From Durusdinium trenchii (taxonomy: Eukaryota; Sar; Dinophyceae; Suessiales; Symbiodiniaceae), in the NCBI GenBank assembly GCA_963970005.1, contig CAXAMN010004058.1, forward strand, positions 62,001 to 126,000: DNA of 64,000 nucleotides, read 5' to 3'. A program made the position numbers and the translations under genes. The notes below the pieces were generated by a model that searched no databases, was not told the DNA's origin, and saw only the letters and a list, made by a program, of their open reading frames with translations. Shown one piece after another: positions 17,599 through 29,460 of this stretch (position 1 is its first letter; every line of letters begins with the position of its first letter).

Positions 17599-20500
17599 CT
17601 ATTCGACAAGCAACTTGTCCCCGCCCTCATTCTGCATCGTGCCCAAGAAGTCTGGGAGAGCAAAGCTGAGCTCAGTGACTTGCTCGTAGCGTTGATGCGT
17701 TTTCATCCAGCCGTCCACTTTGGAAACGCCACGCTGGTAGCGCTCAGCAAGATAGCGGACATCCAGACTTCCCTCCCGCAGTTTCACCGTTTGCGTGTAA
17801 GTTCTCAACATGAAGGAAGCACACTTTAAAAATAAGTGACAAACACGCCTGTCGATCAGCCTCTTGTTGCTTTTCATCAAAGTATTCTGACAGCACACTT
17901 AAATTCCGGTCTATCTGACCTTGCATTTTGCTGAAAGTAGCCGCTTGAAGTTGCTCTTGGAGCCTTGACGCCACTGCGGGGCAAGCACAGAATGCTAGTT
18001 GGGGTTTCCAACGTTTATAGCTCAGAAAATTAAGAGAAGGACACTTCAGCAGCTTTGGCATTGTCGTCACTGACCTGCGCTGAAGATTTCCAAACAAAAC
18101 CTGGTTCACGTGTGTCAACGTGAGGGCTGCGCGACATCCCTGCCAAACAGAACCAACGCTTGCTTCGTCCTGCCTGCTTCGCGTGTTTCGCCAAGGATAT
18201 CTTGAAGGCCGTGACTGCCTCCAAGGCGACTGGGGGCACAGTGCGCTCCAGAGTCGCTTCCAGGTCCGGGTCCAGGTGGCGGAGCAAAAACCTAACTGTG
18301 GAAACAATGAAAGTCAGACTGGCACCTTGCGCAGCATCAACCGCTGACTTAAACATGAAAGCCAAGCCACGACTTCATGATCTTGGGCAGCTCCGTCTCT
18401 GCAAAAGCCGTTGGAACTCTTGTTCTATACACCCGCACACATTCCAAGAACATGCAGCAGAAGCGCTGCAATGTCTCCTTGCCACAACAGAAAAACACTT
18501 CTGGGCGGCAGCAGAAACATTGTTCTCAACAAAGCAACTGAGGTTACCCGAAGCGTGCTATAATTTTCAACCTTGGATTGGCCTGCGAAAAAAGACCCCC
18601 ACAAGTCCGGTTCGACCTGCCTGAAATGTAGGGCTTTGAAGGGGAAAGCCGGACTTGTCGGGGTCTTTTTTCGCAGGCCATCCAAGTGGAAAATTGCAAC
18701 CGAAGCGTCAATGTCGCTCTGCTTGTAAGATTTACGCATCTTTGGGGTCAGTGCCGTGTAGTCGCCTTCCAACCAATCCAGGAGCAACATCAACACCTCC
18801 TCCGTGTTTGCGAGGAAGGGCTCCCAGACTTCGAGGGCAGGCGATTTGGTCACATGACCGATGTTCAGAACGCCGTTTGCAATTGGCTCATGGCTCATAA
18901 ACTTTTGCATTGACCACATCCTGGATCGCTTCCACTAAAGTTGACACGAACATACAAAAAACACACGCGCGATCACAGAACACCGCTCCTCACCAAAGAA
19001 CTCAACCGGCTTACCACTTTCTCTGGGATGAAATTCAACAAGTTGACAGCGCTCTTCGCTTCCAATTGTCCAATCTTGTAAGCTTCAATGAAGCTATTGC
19101 TCGATTCCCAAACCTGTCGCTGTCTGTGACAAGTTCACAAGGCTTACCAATGAATGACTGGAAAGGGCGAAGGGACTGGTACAAAACACTTTTATTGCGC
19201 CGCACCTCCAGGTTCTTTCCAGGCTCAAGGCTGCCACAGCGACGTTCAATCTTCAATTGATGGAGCAGATTAAACGCGTTTGGTTTGCGTCTGATTGCCG
19301 CGGACTGGAGGGTTATGCCTTGGACGGCATGAGCTTAACGACAAAGGTTCGGTGCAAGCAATGGACTGGCTATCTTGGTGGAACTAGCGCACAATGAATC
19401 TGAAGGGACGAGGATCCGCGATTCGTTGCCACCAACGCAGCTGCGTCTGGAACACAAATGCACGTCGCGTGAATTGTCCCAAGTGAACTTGGCAAGTCAC
19501 ACTAAGCGCACACGCACATGAATCCACATAACACACAGCAAGTCCACCACAATCTGAACGCCGAGCAACCGCCTCAGCTCCTCAGGCCAGTCCTGGCACC
19601 ATCAACACTAGACCTAAAGAGCCTTTATGCAACATATAAAACAGGGAACTTGCAAAGTTCGTAATAGCAAAGCACCAAGCCTTCAAGACTTCCGGCGACT
19701 CATAGGAGTACAAGAGCAACGAGACTGCTGCAACACATCTTGACCAGCCCTTGACCATGAAAGTACTCATGGGACTCAGCAAACCATGGCAAGTGTGAAT
19801 TGCAGACGCATCAAGCGGGATGGGAGGCGTGCTCAGCATCTCTGGCTTGACAGCACTGACAGCGATCTTCTCAGTGCCGGGTTTGTTGGGATCTGTGCAA
19901 AACCTGAGTGACAGCGGCGACCCGCGATAGTAGCTGGAGATGAGATGGCAATCAACTACTGCCTGATTTGCCATATTCTTGACAACAGCAGCTGGGGCAC
20001 GTGTTGTGGAGGATCAGCTGGCACAACATGGAGAGCGCATCCTGCAACATAGAATGCACGAGCTGAGCCCTGACTGCTGCAGCTTTTGCAGAGCTGAGGA
20101 TTGGACAGGTTCAATGTATCCTCTCAAGCCAAACTCTGGTGCAAAGTTGAGCATCCATGGCCGGAGGATCAGCCCACCGGTTGCGTCCAACGACCCGGCT
20201 TCCGCATAGTGCCTCAGCAACGTCTTCCAGAGTTGATTCTTATTTCATGGATGAAAAATAAACAAACAAGTGTTCAATCCAAGCCCTCTACACACTCGGA
20301 TCTCCAGGGAAGTTCTCCTCAACCCACTTCCAGAAACGGTGGAGCTGGGCCTAACAGAAACAATCAAGCTGCGCTTCACGTGATCGCTGACCGTTAATCA
20401 GCGCGCCTCAGTCTGCAGCTTCAGTGCGATGTAGTTGTCAAAGGATTTATGATCCGCCGTGACGTTGGTCCTGGGCATGGCATGCTTTGCAGTAACCCAC

Positions 20501-20696
20501 AGTTGGCGTGCGCTCAAACCGACAACTGCGGCAGGAATTGCAGCCAGGCATCAACCATTGGTCAAAGTCTTTGATGTAACTCTTGAGCAGTGCATCAACT
20601 GGAACTTTCAAATCTGTGAGGGCTGCGGTCTTCGTGACCTTTGCACCCGGGCCACCTTCACCACTGGTCCGGCGCTTTCTGGTAGAACCAGACATG
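17599..20696 (-). CDS. Unrecognised multi-exon protein with Cys-rich N-terminus and helical C-terminus
   Basis: The start exon is at about 20,450-20,696 (MSGSTRKRRTSGEGG), with a cysteine cluster GCNSCRSCRF followed by GYCKACHAQDQ that looks like a small zinc-binding site. Candidate exons follow on the minus strand: about 20,020-20,220 (LRHYAEAGSLDATGG), about 19,600-19,974 (VVDCHLISSYYRGSPLSL), about 19,035-19,256, 18,690-18,919 (LEVWEPFLANTEEVLMLLL), 18,430-18,550 (LRVTSVALLRTMFLLPP), 18,080-18,350 (FLLRHLDPDLEATLERTVPP), and about 17,850-17,990 (RLQEQLQAATFSKMQGQID, coiled coil). A terminal exon 17,599-17,810 ends before a stop. A hairpin element sits between the 18.69 and 18.55 kb exons. 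No function is assigned; exon joining is inference. Confidence 0.42.
18558..18699. mobile_element. 142-bp hairpin (introner-like) element with 9-bp flanking direct repeats
   Basis: The left arm 18,561-18,610 and right arm 18,649-18,696 are near-perfect inverted repeats (shared core GGCCTGCGAAAAAAGACCCC) around a 38-base loop. The 9-mer CCGAAGCGT occurs immediately outside both ends (18,549-18,557 and 18,700-18,708), as expected for a target-site duplication. It sits between two minus-strand coding segments, so it probably is, or fills, an intron. Confidence 0.8.
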
Positions 20697-20966
20697 GCAC
20701 GTGAACCCAACCAGGTCCCAGCCAACCGTTACAGCCAATGACTGTGAACCTCAAAGTTGGCCAGACAGTGTAATATAGAATCGATCTTCGACCGTGCCGC
20801 AAATTCATACACGATAAGGCACACTGCACTGCACAAAATGTTGGCCACCAAGGCCTGCCAACAACCCAGCCCGAAACCGCACAAGTTTTGTGCAGCATGC
20901 CACCTCCCATTCTGCACAAAAGTTATTCTGTTAAGTATACTGCTTTGTAAAAATTATATATACAAT

Positions 20967-21113
20967 GTCCATGCCGCATTATGAATGCCATACCGTTTAG
21001 GGTTTAGGGTTGCTCAGGATACTTTTGTGCAGAATGCAACCTCCAATTCTGCACAANNNNNNNNNNGTCCATGCCGCAATATGAATGCCATACCGTTTAG
21101 GGTTTAGGGTTGC
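20967..21113. repeat. Direct repeat with TTTAGGG units around the assembly gap
   Basis: A 46-47 base unit beginning GTCCATGCCGCA and ending in two TTTAGGG units occurs at 20,967-21,012 and 21,067-21,113, with one internal mismatch. A second word, CTGCACAA after a CCTCC-AATTCTG block, occurs near 20,900 and 21,040. The unit is therefore part of a tandem array cut by the gap. TTTAGGG is the plant-type telomere repeat, also reported for dinoflagellates. Confidence 0.7.
21057..21066. other. Assembly gap (10 N)
   Basis: Ten consecutive N lie inside the direct repeat. Ten is a conventional placeholder, so the true length may be larger if repeat units were collapsed. Confidence 0.99.
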
Positions 21114-21534
21114 AGGAAAGCAATGTCAGAAAAGATTTGCGCAGAATGTTCCAGAAAGAAAAAAAGAAGCGGCCAATATTTGAGATTTTGTGAAGTCATG
21201 TTCTTGCACAACCCGCTTGGGTTGTGGGACGCCCTGTACTGTGCATCAGACCACCTGCCTCGATGCAGAAATACATTGCCAATCAGCAACATTCTATTGT
21301 CAACAAAAAAATGGAAGCGATCATTGGCCAGTGATTGGTTTGGCGCTGCAGTTTGTGACTTGCGGCAGCTGGCTTGATGCTGAAATATGAGCCCTCAAAA
21401 AAGAATGCTCATTGTGCACCATGAGCATTTCTCAAACTCCCTGGCGGTAGCCGCCACTGGCGCAGTGGAATACAAATGAACACAACAATTAGGCATTATG
21501 ATTGAAAACTTCACAGCCTTTGCTCCAGCGACTA

Positions 21535-24500
21535 AGTTATTCAGCTTTGATGACTTCGTCAAAAGCTTCGCCCACGATCTCCATCGCATCGTTCATGGAA
21601 ATGCCTTTGGCCCACAAACGAGCTGCAGCCCTATGCAAATGAAAGGTCTTCCTGGCCGACCTGTACTTGTCCAAGGCCTCTCCTTTGATTTGGTCCGCTT
21701 GCATTCCCAAAGCATTCGGGACCTGTGAAGGGCGCGGCCCAAAGAAGCTGAGCTCCCCCTTCCACTTGAAAAAATACTATGACCTAGCTTGAAAGTAGTA
21801 TGTTTCAGTTTTGTTGCCATTTGTTGATCGCGATAACTATGACTAGGGCAGTGGCTGGATCCAGATTCTGACATTGCAGCAGATTTCCCTCCATATGCCC
21901 TGCTTGTCCAACGCGGGGCCCAGCTGATGGGAAAAAACTCGGCTCGCGTGACACGCATGGCATGAAAGTTCGATGGAGAAGTGAACAGTCCAAATGGGTA
22001 TTAAGTGAAACTGTAGGGGTCGTTAAACAACAAGAAACGATCCAACCGGCAACACTGCATCGCGGGGTTGACGTCCGTGCGCAAGTTGCTCCAGATAGTC
22101 GGCAGCAGCGTCCATGTAAAATGGATCGCTTCCTGAGAAGGCACGTCAGGGATTCAGGATTCAAGACAGTAGTTCTTAGAATCTGAAATATGCGCTGCAT
22201 TGATTTGCTACGACAGACAAGACACGTAAATCAGAAGCAAACTTGAGGTATGACTCAGCCGTCTTCGGTTCCAGTTCCCGTTGCTCCGCCGTAACTCAGG
22301 GTATGAAACGGGTCAACCGGGTTTCGAACAAAAAAAAGAACAGTAACGGCACACAACCTTGTGGCAACGGCACAGCTATGGGCGCCAAGCCTTCTGGAGG
22401 CCCTCTCATTTCAGCAGCAACCAAACCAGGCAGGTAGAGCAGAGTTGGCCGCCGGAAAGCAAGGTCACTCATATACTGCTTGGTCCTTCAAAGAAAAAAT
22501 TCATGTTCCTGCTACATCTACATCTCCAGTCTCAGCGATAGTTTCCCAAGCCTTGCCCCTTGAGGTTTCGTACAGCAGTATAAGCTAATGACAATGGATG
22601 CACGATAAGGTAGAAGCCCCTCCCTAGCGTAAACTTTGCAATGTCTTCTCCATGTTCACGGGGTATAACAACCGCACTGTTGCTCACCTTTGACCGAATC
22701 AAACACGCTTCGCACATGACCGAAGCTTAGTTTAAAATTGGCACCACTCCTCAAGACCACATCATCAGGCCGGTTCGTGGCATAGCCGCGGCGTGCCCAG
22801 AACTTGATGTCAATGGAGGCATCGCTCACAACACCTAGTCAGGAGCACGAATTCAAACTACAACTAAGAAGGTCTTCGGGATTCCAACGTTTCTGCCACA
22901 CTCTGCATTTAAATTTTGTGTGTGTCAGCGTCTGTTTGTCCTTTCTTCGTTAAATTCTACGGCCCATCTTTACCCCATCGTGGAAAAGGTGCGGGGGGTG
23001 GGTGAGACAAGGTCAAGTCGAACACAGTGACGCCAAACCTTAAGGAATTGGCGCCACTTGAACCATGGACCTGGAGTGACATTGGAGATACCAACAACCC
23101 AGCCTGCCAAATCTTCTCTTCTGTCGAAGAAAAAGGCATGCGGTGCTCCGGGGCCGCCAAGGCCCTTGAGAAAATTCCTCCGGCAGCCCACCATCAGCCA
23201 GTTCTTCCTGAACTTGACTGCGCGTAGTCAGAGGAGGTCACAGGGGCAAAAGAAACAAGGGGGCGTCGTGGCAACTGCAACAGTTTGCTGGCTTGCGTGC
23301 GAAAGTCTTATTTGATTGCATGATCCTTCGAGAACTTCTCAAAAAACTATGTTGCCACCCGTCCACTTTGCTTGACTTGGCCCGCCCCTGAACATGCGGC
23401 GGAACAATTTTAAGCACACCTATTTAGGCAGCACTGCGCCACTGCGCATCAAGTGAAAGTGCAACATTTGTCAGACTTTGCATGGCCAACAAGCACACCT
23501 TGAAAACAAGTAGCCCCACGACAGCTTCAAACCTGTCTACTTATTACTTTGCTTGGCCAGGGGAGCGCGCCCAAAACGGTGTTCAGCCAGAGGGTCTAAA
23601 TGGACCCCGATCTGGGGCCAACATGTCTAAATGGACACCGATCTATAGCACAAACACATTCCAAAACTTTTTAAACTATGATATCACAGAATCCAGTCCC
23701 GGACAGCCTCCACTTTCAACACTGATCGCTGCTTTTCAAGTGGTCGAACTGAATCGTTGCTCAAGTACTCGTCCAACGCTGCCATGAACTGCTGAGGGCA
23801 ATGAAGCTCATGCTTCGTAGCAAGAAACGACGCTAGAAGGCTGAAAAAGGCGTCGATGTCCTCGTGACTGTGCCCTGTCATGCAGTGATGCATGCGGGCA
23901 CATCTGATTGCCCTCCTGCTGGTGAGGTAGCTCAAAAGCCGGCATACGCTGTTGTTTTTTGTCTCCTTTGAGCAATTGTCGCTTTGGACGCAGACCTCAT
24001 AGGTCCTTAAATCCAAGCCGGCCTGCGTCAACATGTGAAATACAAAGCACAGAAGCTCGCACGTGAAGTCAGCCCCTTTGATGATGTGGTGCTCTGCGAA
24101 CGCAATGCACAGGAGGTGCCCGTGGCAAATTACAGTGCAACACTCAAGGTGGGGTCTCACCACGCTGTTGAACTGCTTAGCAGCCATCACTGCAGTTCGA
24201 GGCACAGACCACTTAGCATGGTCCATACTGTCCACAATCAGGGTCAGGCTTGGCAAGCCGGCCGCATCACATCCAAGGCGGGAGATGGCACGGTGGTTCC
24301 AGTAGACCTCCCGGTCGCTGAATTGCTTCTTCATATGAGCTCCCCAGAGCTGCGCTTGCCCCATCAACGCTGCTTGGTTGGAGCTGAGCCGCTTCATTAT
24401 GGCCTTGTGTTTCAGGCACGTCGTGCAGGTGGCTTGGCTTCCAGCTTGTCTGATGCGCAGGTGGCTAAAGGATTCCTCCCACACCTTCGCTATTAATTAT

Positions 24501-25990
24501 TGTCACACGTCATTTTTAGTTTGTTTTGAACCATACAAGTTTTGAAACACATCACATCCAGCTGCCAGCTGGGATCAACCCACATGAATCAACTTGCCAC
24601 AAAAAGCGTGTCAATTTCCCACAAGGCACTCGTGTAAACAGCTTGAATGACACTGACGTGTCTGGGTGGTCGGAGTGGAACAAACGCAAGTAGTCTTTGT
24701 AGGTGCCAGGTGGCAACATCCGAAGCTCAGCAGCATCGGGGTTCCATTCAGAACGGTCCTTCTTCTGCTCCCTGCGTGGTCGTTTCCCTCTCCGACAAGC
24801 ACGGCGAAACTGCAGGACCTTCTCTTCAGGCTGCTTACTGGCAGAGTTGCATTCCGGAGCCGGCTCTGAATGTTTGAGGTAGATCTTGGTCAAAAAATCA
24901 AATATCAGGCCTCTCTTGTAACTTGCCAAACCAATCTTTCCATGTGGGCGAGTCTTTGCTAACCGCCCATCTAGCGGACAATCCTCACGTTTGAGAGCTG
25001 CGCTCCGCAATCGACGGGCTCTGCCAGAGCCAAGGCCAAGAAGCTTGGCCAGGCCACCAAAGCACACCTGTTGGCGGAAGAAACGAAGCCCTTTGGGTGG
25101 TTTCTGCTCATCAGCTGCTGGGTCTGTCAGCGGGTCACGTTGCCCCAAGATGTGAAATGCCTCACTTTGAGAATCGAAAACGCTTGAGGCGACTGTCGTC
25201 CAATGTTTGATCTGGCTGGGAGGTGTGAGAAAAACAACCTTAGAGCGGAACCGGTTGCAGGAAACTCTTCCACAAGGCAATTCAATTTCACTAAAGCCGC
25301 TCTGGTAGTTTTGCAAGTGGCCAAAGCCACTTGTTCCAGGCGAAGAAAGCATGCCAAGCGTATCTGGAAGGGGGTGAAAATTGCTACTCTCGGGCATAAT
25401 GTCTTGCTGGGGTGTGAAAAGTTAACCCCCAAGTCCCCTTTTGCCCCCTCCAAACTGCAAAATTTCCTGTTTCTCTGGCGTTCCAAGCGGACCCCACCAA
25501 GTCTTGAAAAAGGGTGTAAAAACTCAGGGTTATGCCTCCTTTTTCGAGACTTGGCGGGGTCTGCTTGGAACCCCAGAGAAACAGGAAATTTGCAACTTCA
25601 AACCCTTAGTTTGTAAACAAAATTGCACCAAAGTACCTTTCTGTCGGAATCCTCCTTGTTCATCTTTCGCAATTCCAATCGACAAGCAAGCACCGCCTGA
25701 AACAAAGACTTCTCACGGAAAGGCACGAAGCAATTCCGAGCGCCAGGTTTAGTCTTTGATTTCCTGGAGCAAATGCAGCTACTGTCCACAATGTGCCGGA
25801 GCCTTTGCCTGACCTGGCTTTCAAGCAGCGCCACATCTACATCATTGCGTTTCCGCTTTCGGTCAACAACAGGCGCAACAGCAAGCGCTGCACCTGGTTT
25901 CACAGGCACCAGCCCAGGACAAGGTGGATCACCGAGCTCGTCATCAGACAAAGCTAGAACATGGGACACCATCGGGCCAACGCGCGACAA
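21535..25990 (-). CDS. DUF7869-type protein, multi-exon; transposase candidate
   Basis: Exon 1 is at about 25,635-25,990 (basic, RKRKRNDVDVALLESQVRQR, ending at a GTACTT donor). The next is about 24,575-25,397 (GLRFFRQQVCFGGLAKLLGLGSGRARRLR), joining through FKLFTR into about 23,690-24,484. That exon holds the diagnostic core CTTCLKHKAIMKRL, VYWNHRAISRL, TLIVDSMDHAKW, CHGHLLCIAF, QSDNCSKETKN and GHSHEDIDAFFSLL. Likely later exons: 22,970-23,190 (KGLGGPGAPHAFFF), about 22,700-22,825 (NRPDDVVLRSGANFKL), about 22,010-22,140 (MDAAADYLEQLAHGRQP), and the terminal exon 21,535-21,735 (KTFHLHRAAARLWAKG, EIVGEAFDEVIKAE, stop). The DN...GH-HEDID layout is that of DUF7869. Acidic residues in SMDHAK, SDNC and HEDID are suggestive of a DDE/RNase H-like centre, but catalysis is inference. 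It is the best transposase candidate in insertion A. Confidence 0.65.
25451..25602. mobile_element. ~150-bp hairpin (introner-like) element
   Basis: Left arm 25,455-25,513 and right arm 25,537-25,597 are inverted repeats, sharing TTTCCTGTTTCTCTGG and CCAAGTCT blocks with a few mismatches, around a loop of about 24 bases. It lies wholly between exon 1 and exon 2 of the DUF7869-type gene, next to a GTACTT donor at about 25,634. CAAAC occurs just outside both arms, too short to prove a target duplication. Confidence 0.75.
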
Positions 25991-26401
25991 TGCTTGTTAA
26001 ATTGCAATGCTTACAGTCGTAAAACTCACCAGGCCTGACTTGCTGAGAGTATGTGGTTTAACCTAAACTTTTCCCGCCGCTTGCCACAATACGTTTACTA
26101 TATCGTGAAGAGCTTCATGTTCAGCAATTTAGTTCGTTGAAACAACCAAGAAATTTCAACCCACACATAGCTTCCAGGGCCATCAATGAGAGTCTTCCCA
26201 AAAACTGAACAAACAAACTTGAACAATCATGGCACGTAGACGCGTGACTGGTCGTTTCAGACTGGTCTAACAGTTAACACCGCCACCCATCACCCCGACA
26301 CACTGAACGCTGCAAAATGAAACGCAAGTCACTCTTTGCCTCCAACGGTCAATCCTAATAATGTTTGCGAATGCCTGTGATTGAGGCGTTTAACCTAGAC
26401 T

Positions 26402-27735
26402 AGATCTGTGAATCGCTAGTGTCCTGCTGCAAAGAGTCTGAAGCAGCAACAGGTTCCAGCGGAGACTGATCGTTCAAAACCCGGACCCAGCGACCCAACG
26501 CTGTCGGACTGCGGCTTCGGCTTCTTGCGCTCACAGCCCCACCTGCAAGTTTGCTAGAAGTATAACGATATCACTGTCAAGTGCTGTGGAATGTTCAAAA
26601 GGTGCAAAAAAACTGTTCAAAAACCTTGGCGCTTTAAAGAGCGCCTGGAGCACCAGTCTGCGTCTGGCTAAACTCCGGGCCACTCTTGACATTGAGCTGA
26701 CTGCCGTTCGTAACACATGGCTTCTGAAGACTGGCTCCTCCAGCAGGTGGGAGTGATTCCTGCATCAAGGAATTTTAAAAAACAATTATCAGAAAGACTT
26801 GGAGTACGTTGGTAACCTGACATTCATTTGGAAAAAGTTAAAGGTGTCCTCAATTGAACCAGTAGGACGCTTTGGTGCTGGCTGGTCGGCTGCATGAGAA
26901 AGAGCCTCCCCAACTTTTCACGCAAATTGATGCAAAGTTCAGTTGTTGAAACTAAAAGGCCCACTGTCTGACAATGTCTGACCTGGACTGACATGAACTG
27001 GCGCAATGAGTAGGCCTGCAGCTTGGCAAGGTTCTCTTCAGTAAGAGGCGGAGTTTCCTGAGAACATCATTATTGTGAATGGGCACCTTCCGTCCACTAG
27101 AAACATCCGCTAGGAACGTGGCAGCGGCTTTCTGGTTGGTGCTCGGCATCTCCTTCAGGAAGCAATCATAGGGAAACTTTCTATGATTTTCTTAACGCCT
27201 CAAGGTGCAGAGTCCTTAGGTTCCAAGTCGTCAAACGCCAGTTGCTCGAAGGAACCAGTAGACAAAGGAGTGTTCCATGGGGTCCAGAACCGTGAGTCGT
27301 TGTCTGTCATGTCACAGTTTGTGGATTCCAAGCCATCGCCCAGAACCAAAGTCACAACATCTTCTTCTCGGCGTGCCTCCGAAAGATGGTTTCAGAAACA
27401 CATTGAAATTGGATTCTTGGTCAAACTTCAAGAACTGAAATTTACGTTCACACCAAAGTGGCTGCAAGCCTCAATCCCCACTGCCACTGCGTTGGCATGG
27501 GCACGAGCCATGGTGAAGTCGCTGAATTGGCAACCGAAAGAAAAAGGGCTTGAAAGCAGATTGCAAAAAAAAGATTAACATAAAGTATCTATTTTTACTA
27601 GGACTAGACTCAATGAACGTAGCAACACAGCAAATGGATGCATCAAAGTCGAGCTGGCCTGGGTGTTCTCCCGTTTTTGAAGCACGTCCCTCAACAGACC
27701 TGTTAAGACAGGCCTTGGCAAAAGCATCAGCCAAT
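26402..27735 (-). CDS. Unrecognised minus-strand exon cluster ending in an RS-rich tail
   Basis: Candidate coding blocks: about 27,590-27,730 (LADAFAKACLNRSVEGRAS, GQLDFDASICCVATF), 26,990-27,150 (NQKAAATFLADVSSGRKVP), about 26,825-26,950, about 26,560-26,716 (SMSRVARSLARRRLVLQAL), and a terminal block 26,402-26,530 with ARSRSRSP and a stop after TSDSQI. None matches a family I recognise. The RS-rich tail might indicate an RNA-associated protein, but that is speculative. Splice boundaries are undetermined. Confidence 0.35.
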
Positions 27736-27949
27736 TAAGGACCTGCGCAGTGACAGGGGCCTGAGCAACTTAGCTTCGGCTGCGACTAATTTGTGCGACA
27801 AGGACATTCCGCATCAAACATCAAAACAACAAACATCAAATGAAATGGTTCAGTTCCATCATAATCATAAACAAGAACGGCTCTATTTCAACATACGCTG
27901 ACGGCCACAACAGAAAAGTGTTTCCCTTGTCATCGGCATCTCTGACATC

Positions 27950-29260
27950 AGCCAGAGCGTAACTCGTGCTCATGCTGATGCATAGCTAGCTGAGCACACC
28001 GAGGGAAAACGATATTTCCAAGACACTTCAACCGTTCGTTGTGGAACTTACCTGGGCTCTGACAAAGCCACCTGCACAGGGGCGGGCAGCCTCGCGTGTT
28101 CCAAGGCTGAAGTGCTTTGCGCATCATCTCCGTTGGCGACATAATAGCAACATCCTTACCAAGCGCTGCTTACAGAATCAGTCTCAGCCCAGGGGTAATC
28201 AGTAATTTCAATGTGTGGGACAATGGAACGAGGTGGTAAGCTGCTGGCCTTGAAGCTGAAGCCACTGTTGGCCTTCTTTGCCACCAAGAACACACGCTCA
28301 CGGTTGACCTGAAAAACAAATGGGGAAATGCAAGACTCCTAGTGATATGAAACTCTGGCCAAGGCCGGAACATGGGTCCCAACCTCATGTCCAGTTACAG
28401 TCAGCCACTGCAACGTCCATCCCCTCACAATAAACTCCTGCAACTGATGCCGCGCACCGCGCAGGATAATGACAGTCGACGACTCCAAAACAAAGCTCCT
28501 TAACAAGCCACTCCATCATGCTCTGCATCGACTTGCATACCAAGTTGGCGACATTCTCCATCAATATAAACCGCCTCAATCTGTGGAATGTCACACGCTG
28601 TCAAAAACTTTGTCACTGCCTGCCTGAACACTTGGTTTAAAAGCTGAGGCATGGGCAGGTGGTCACCAAATTCCACACTCTCATCCATGATGCGAAAGAG
28701 CTCTCTGACCAAACCGCTGCGAGGGTCATCGAGACCTTGTTCGTGACCTGCCTTGCAAACTCCCTGTCAGGGTGCGCGCGGTGGAACAATGAATTCTAAA
28801 CAGAAAGTGCACACAATGAAGTTGGGCTGACCTGGCAGGGAAAACCTAATGTGATGCCCTGAGCTTCCGCAATCTCTGAAGAACGGCACTGTCGCAAGCT
28901 GAACGTCGTGACGTCGTTGTAGACAGGACAGCGGTGCAAAAAACCCTCGCGCTGGCGGACTTCGAGGATGCAACGTGCGAATTCGTCAAATTCGACCTTG
29001 GGATCTGACTCAATCAATGAATCTGAGCTGACTTGACTAGCGCCAAAAAAAATTTCACCAACAACTTCATTGATTGCAAAATCTGGGAACAGGACGAAAC
29101 ACACTGGGCGGCAAAACCTGGATGACCAGCTGGTAAAACATATTCCTTTCCCCCTACAGCAATCTGCGCTCAACTCTGTTGCACTCCATTCTGAGGACCC
29201 TGACTCCCTGAGCCCCAGTTCGAGGCCGCCCACTCCCGAAAACAAGGATATGACCTTCAA
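27950..29260 (-). CDS. Dcm-like cytosine-5 DNA methyltransferase, multi-exon (DNMT 2), inside insertion A
   Basis: Predicted SAM-dependent C5 methyltransferase of the compact bacterial type. Starting at the ATG at 29,260 the first exon opens with motif I, VISLFSGVGGLELGLRE, and runs to motif IV, ITLGFPCQ, near 28,835, with the catalytic Cys present. The next block (about 28,390-28,755) reads GLDDPRSGLVRELFRI and then motif VI FILMENVANLV in another frame. A third block (about 28,180-28,310) has motif VIII RERVFLVAKKAN, and the fourth (27,950-28,140) has motif X NERLKCLGNIVFP. The order and spacing match Dcm/M.HhaI-type enzymes, with introns between blocks. The frame switch before motif VI occurs within about 30 bases, too short for an ordinary intron, so this copy may carry a frameshift. 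Lying within the terminal repeats of insertion A suggests it travels with that element. Confidence 0.8.
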
Positions 29261-29460
29261 AGCAGGCTCCTGCCAAAAATCTTGAACACGTGAACAAACT
29301 CAAGAGTCAATTTCAAATAGAAACTTGCATCGAGCTACTGCGCCAAAGCCTGGCCTTGGCAAGGTCGGGGAAAAGCTCCTTGAAGTGCGCAGGCTTCACA
29401 GCGCCAAAGTCAGGATTTGTCCAGCCCCGGGGCAATCCTGAAGCAAAGATGATTGCCAGT

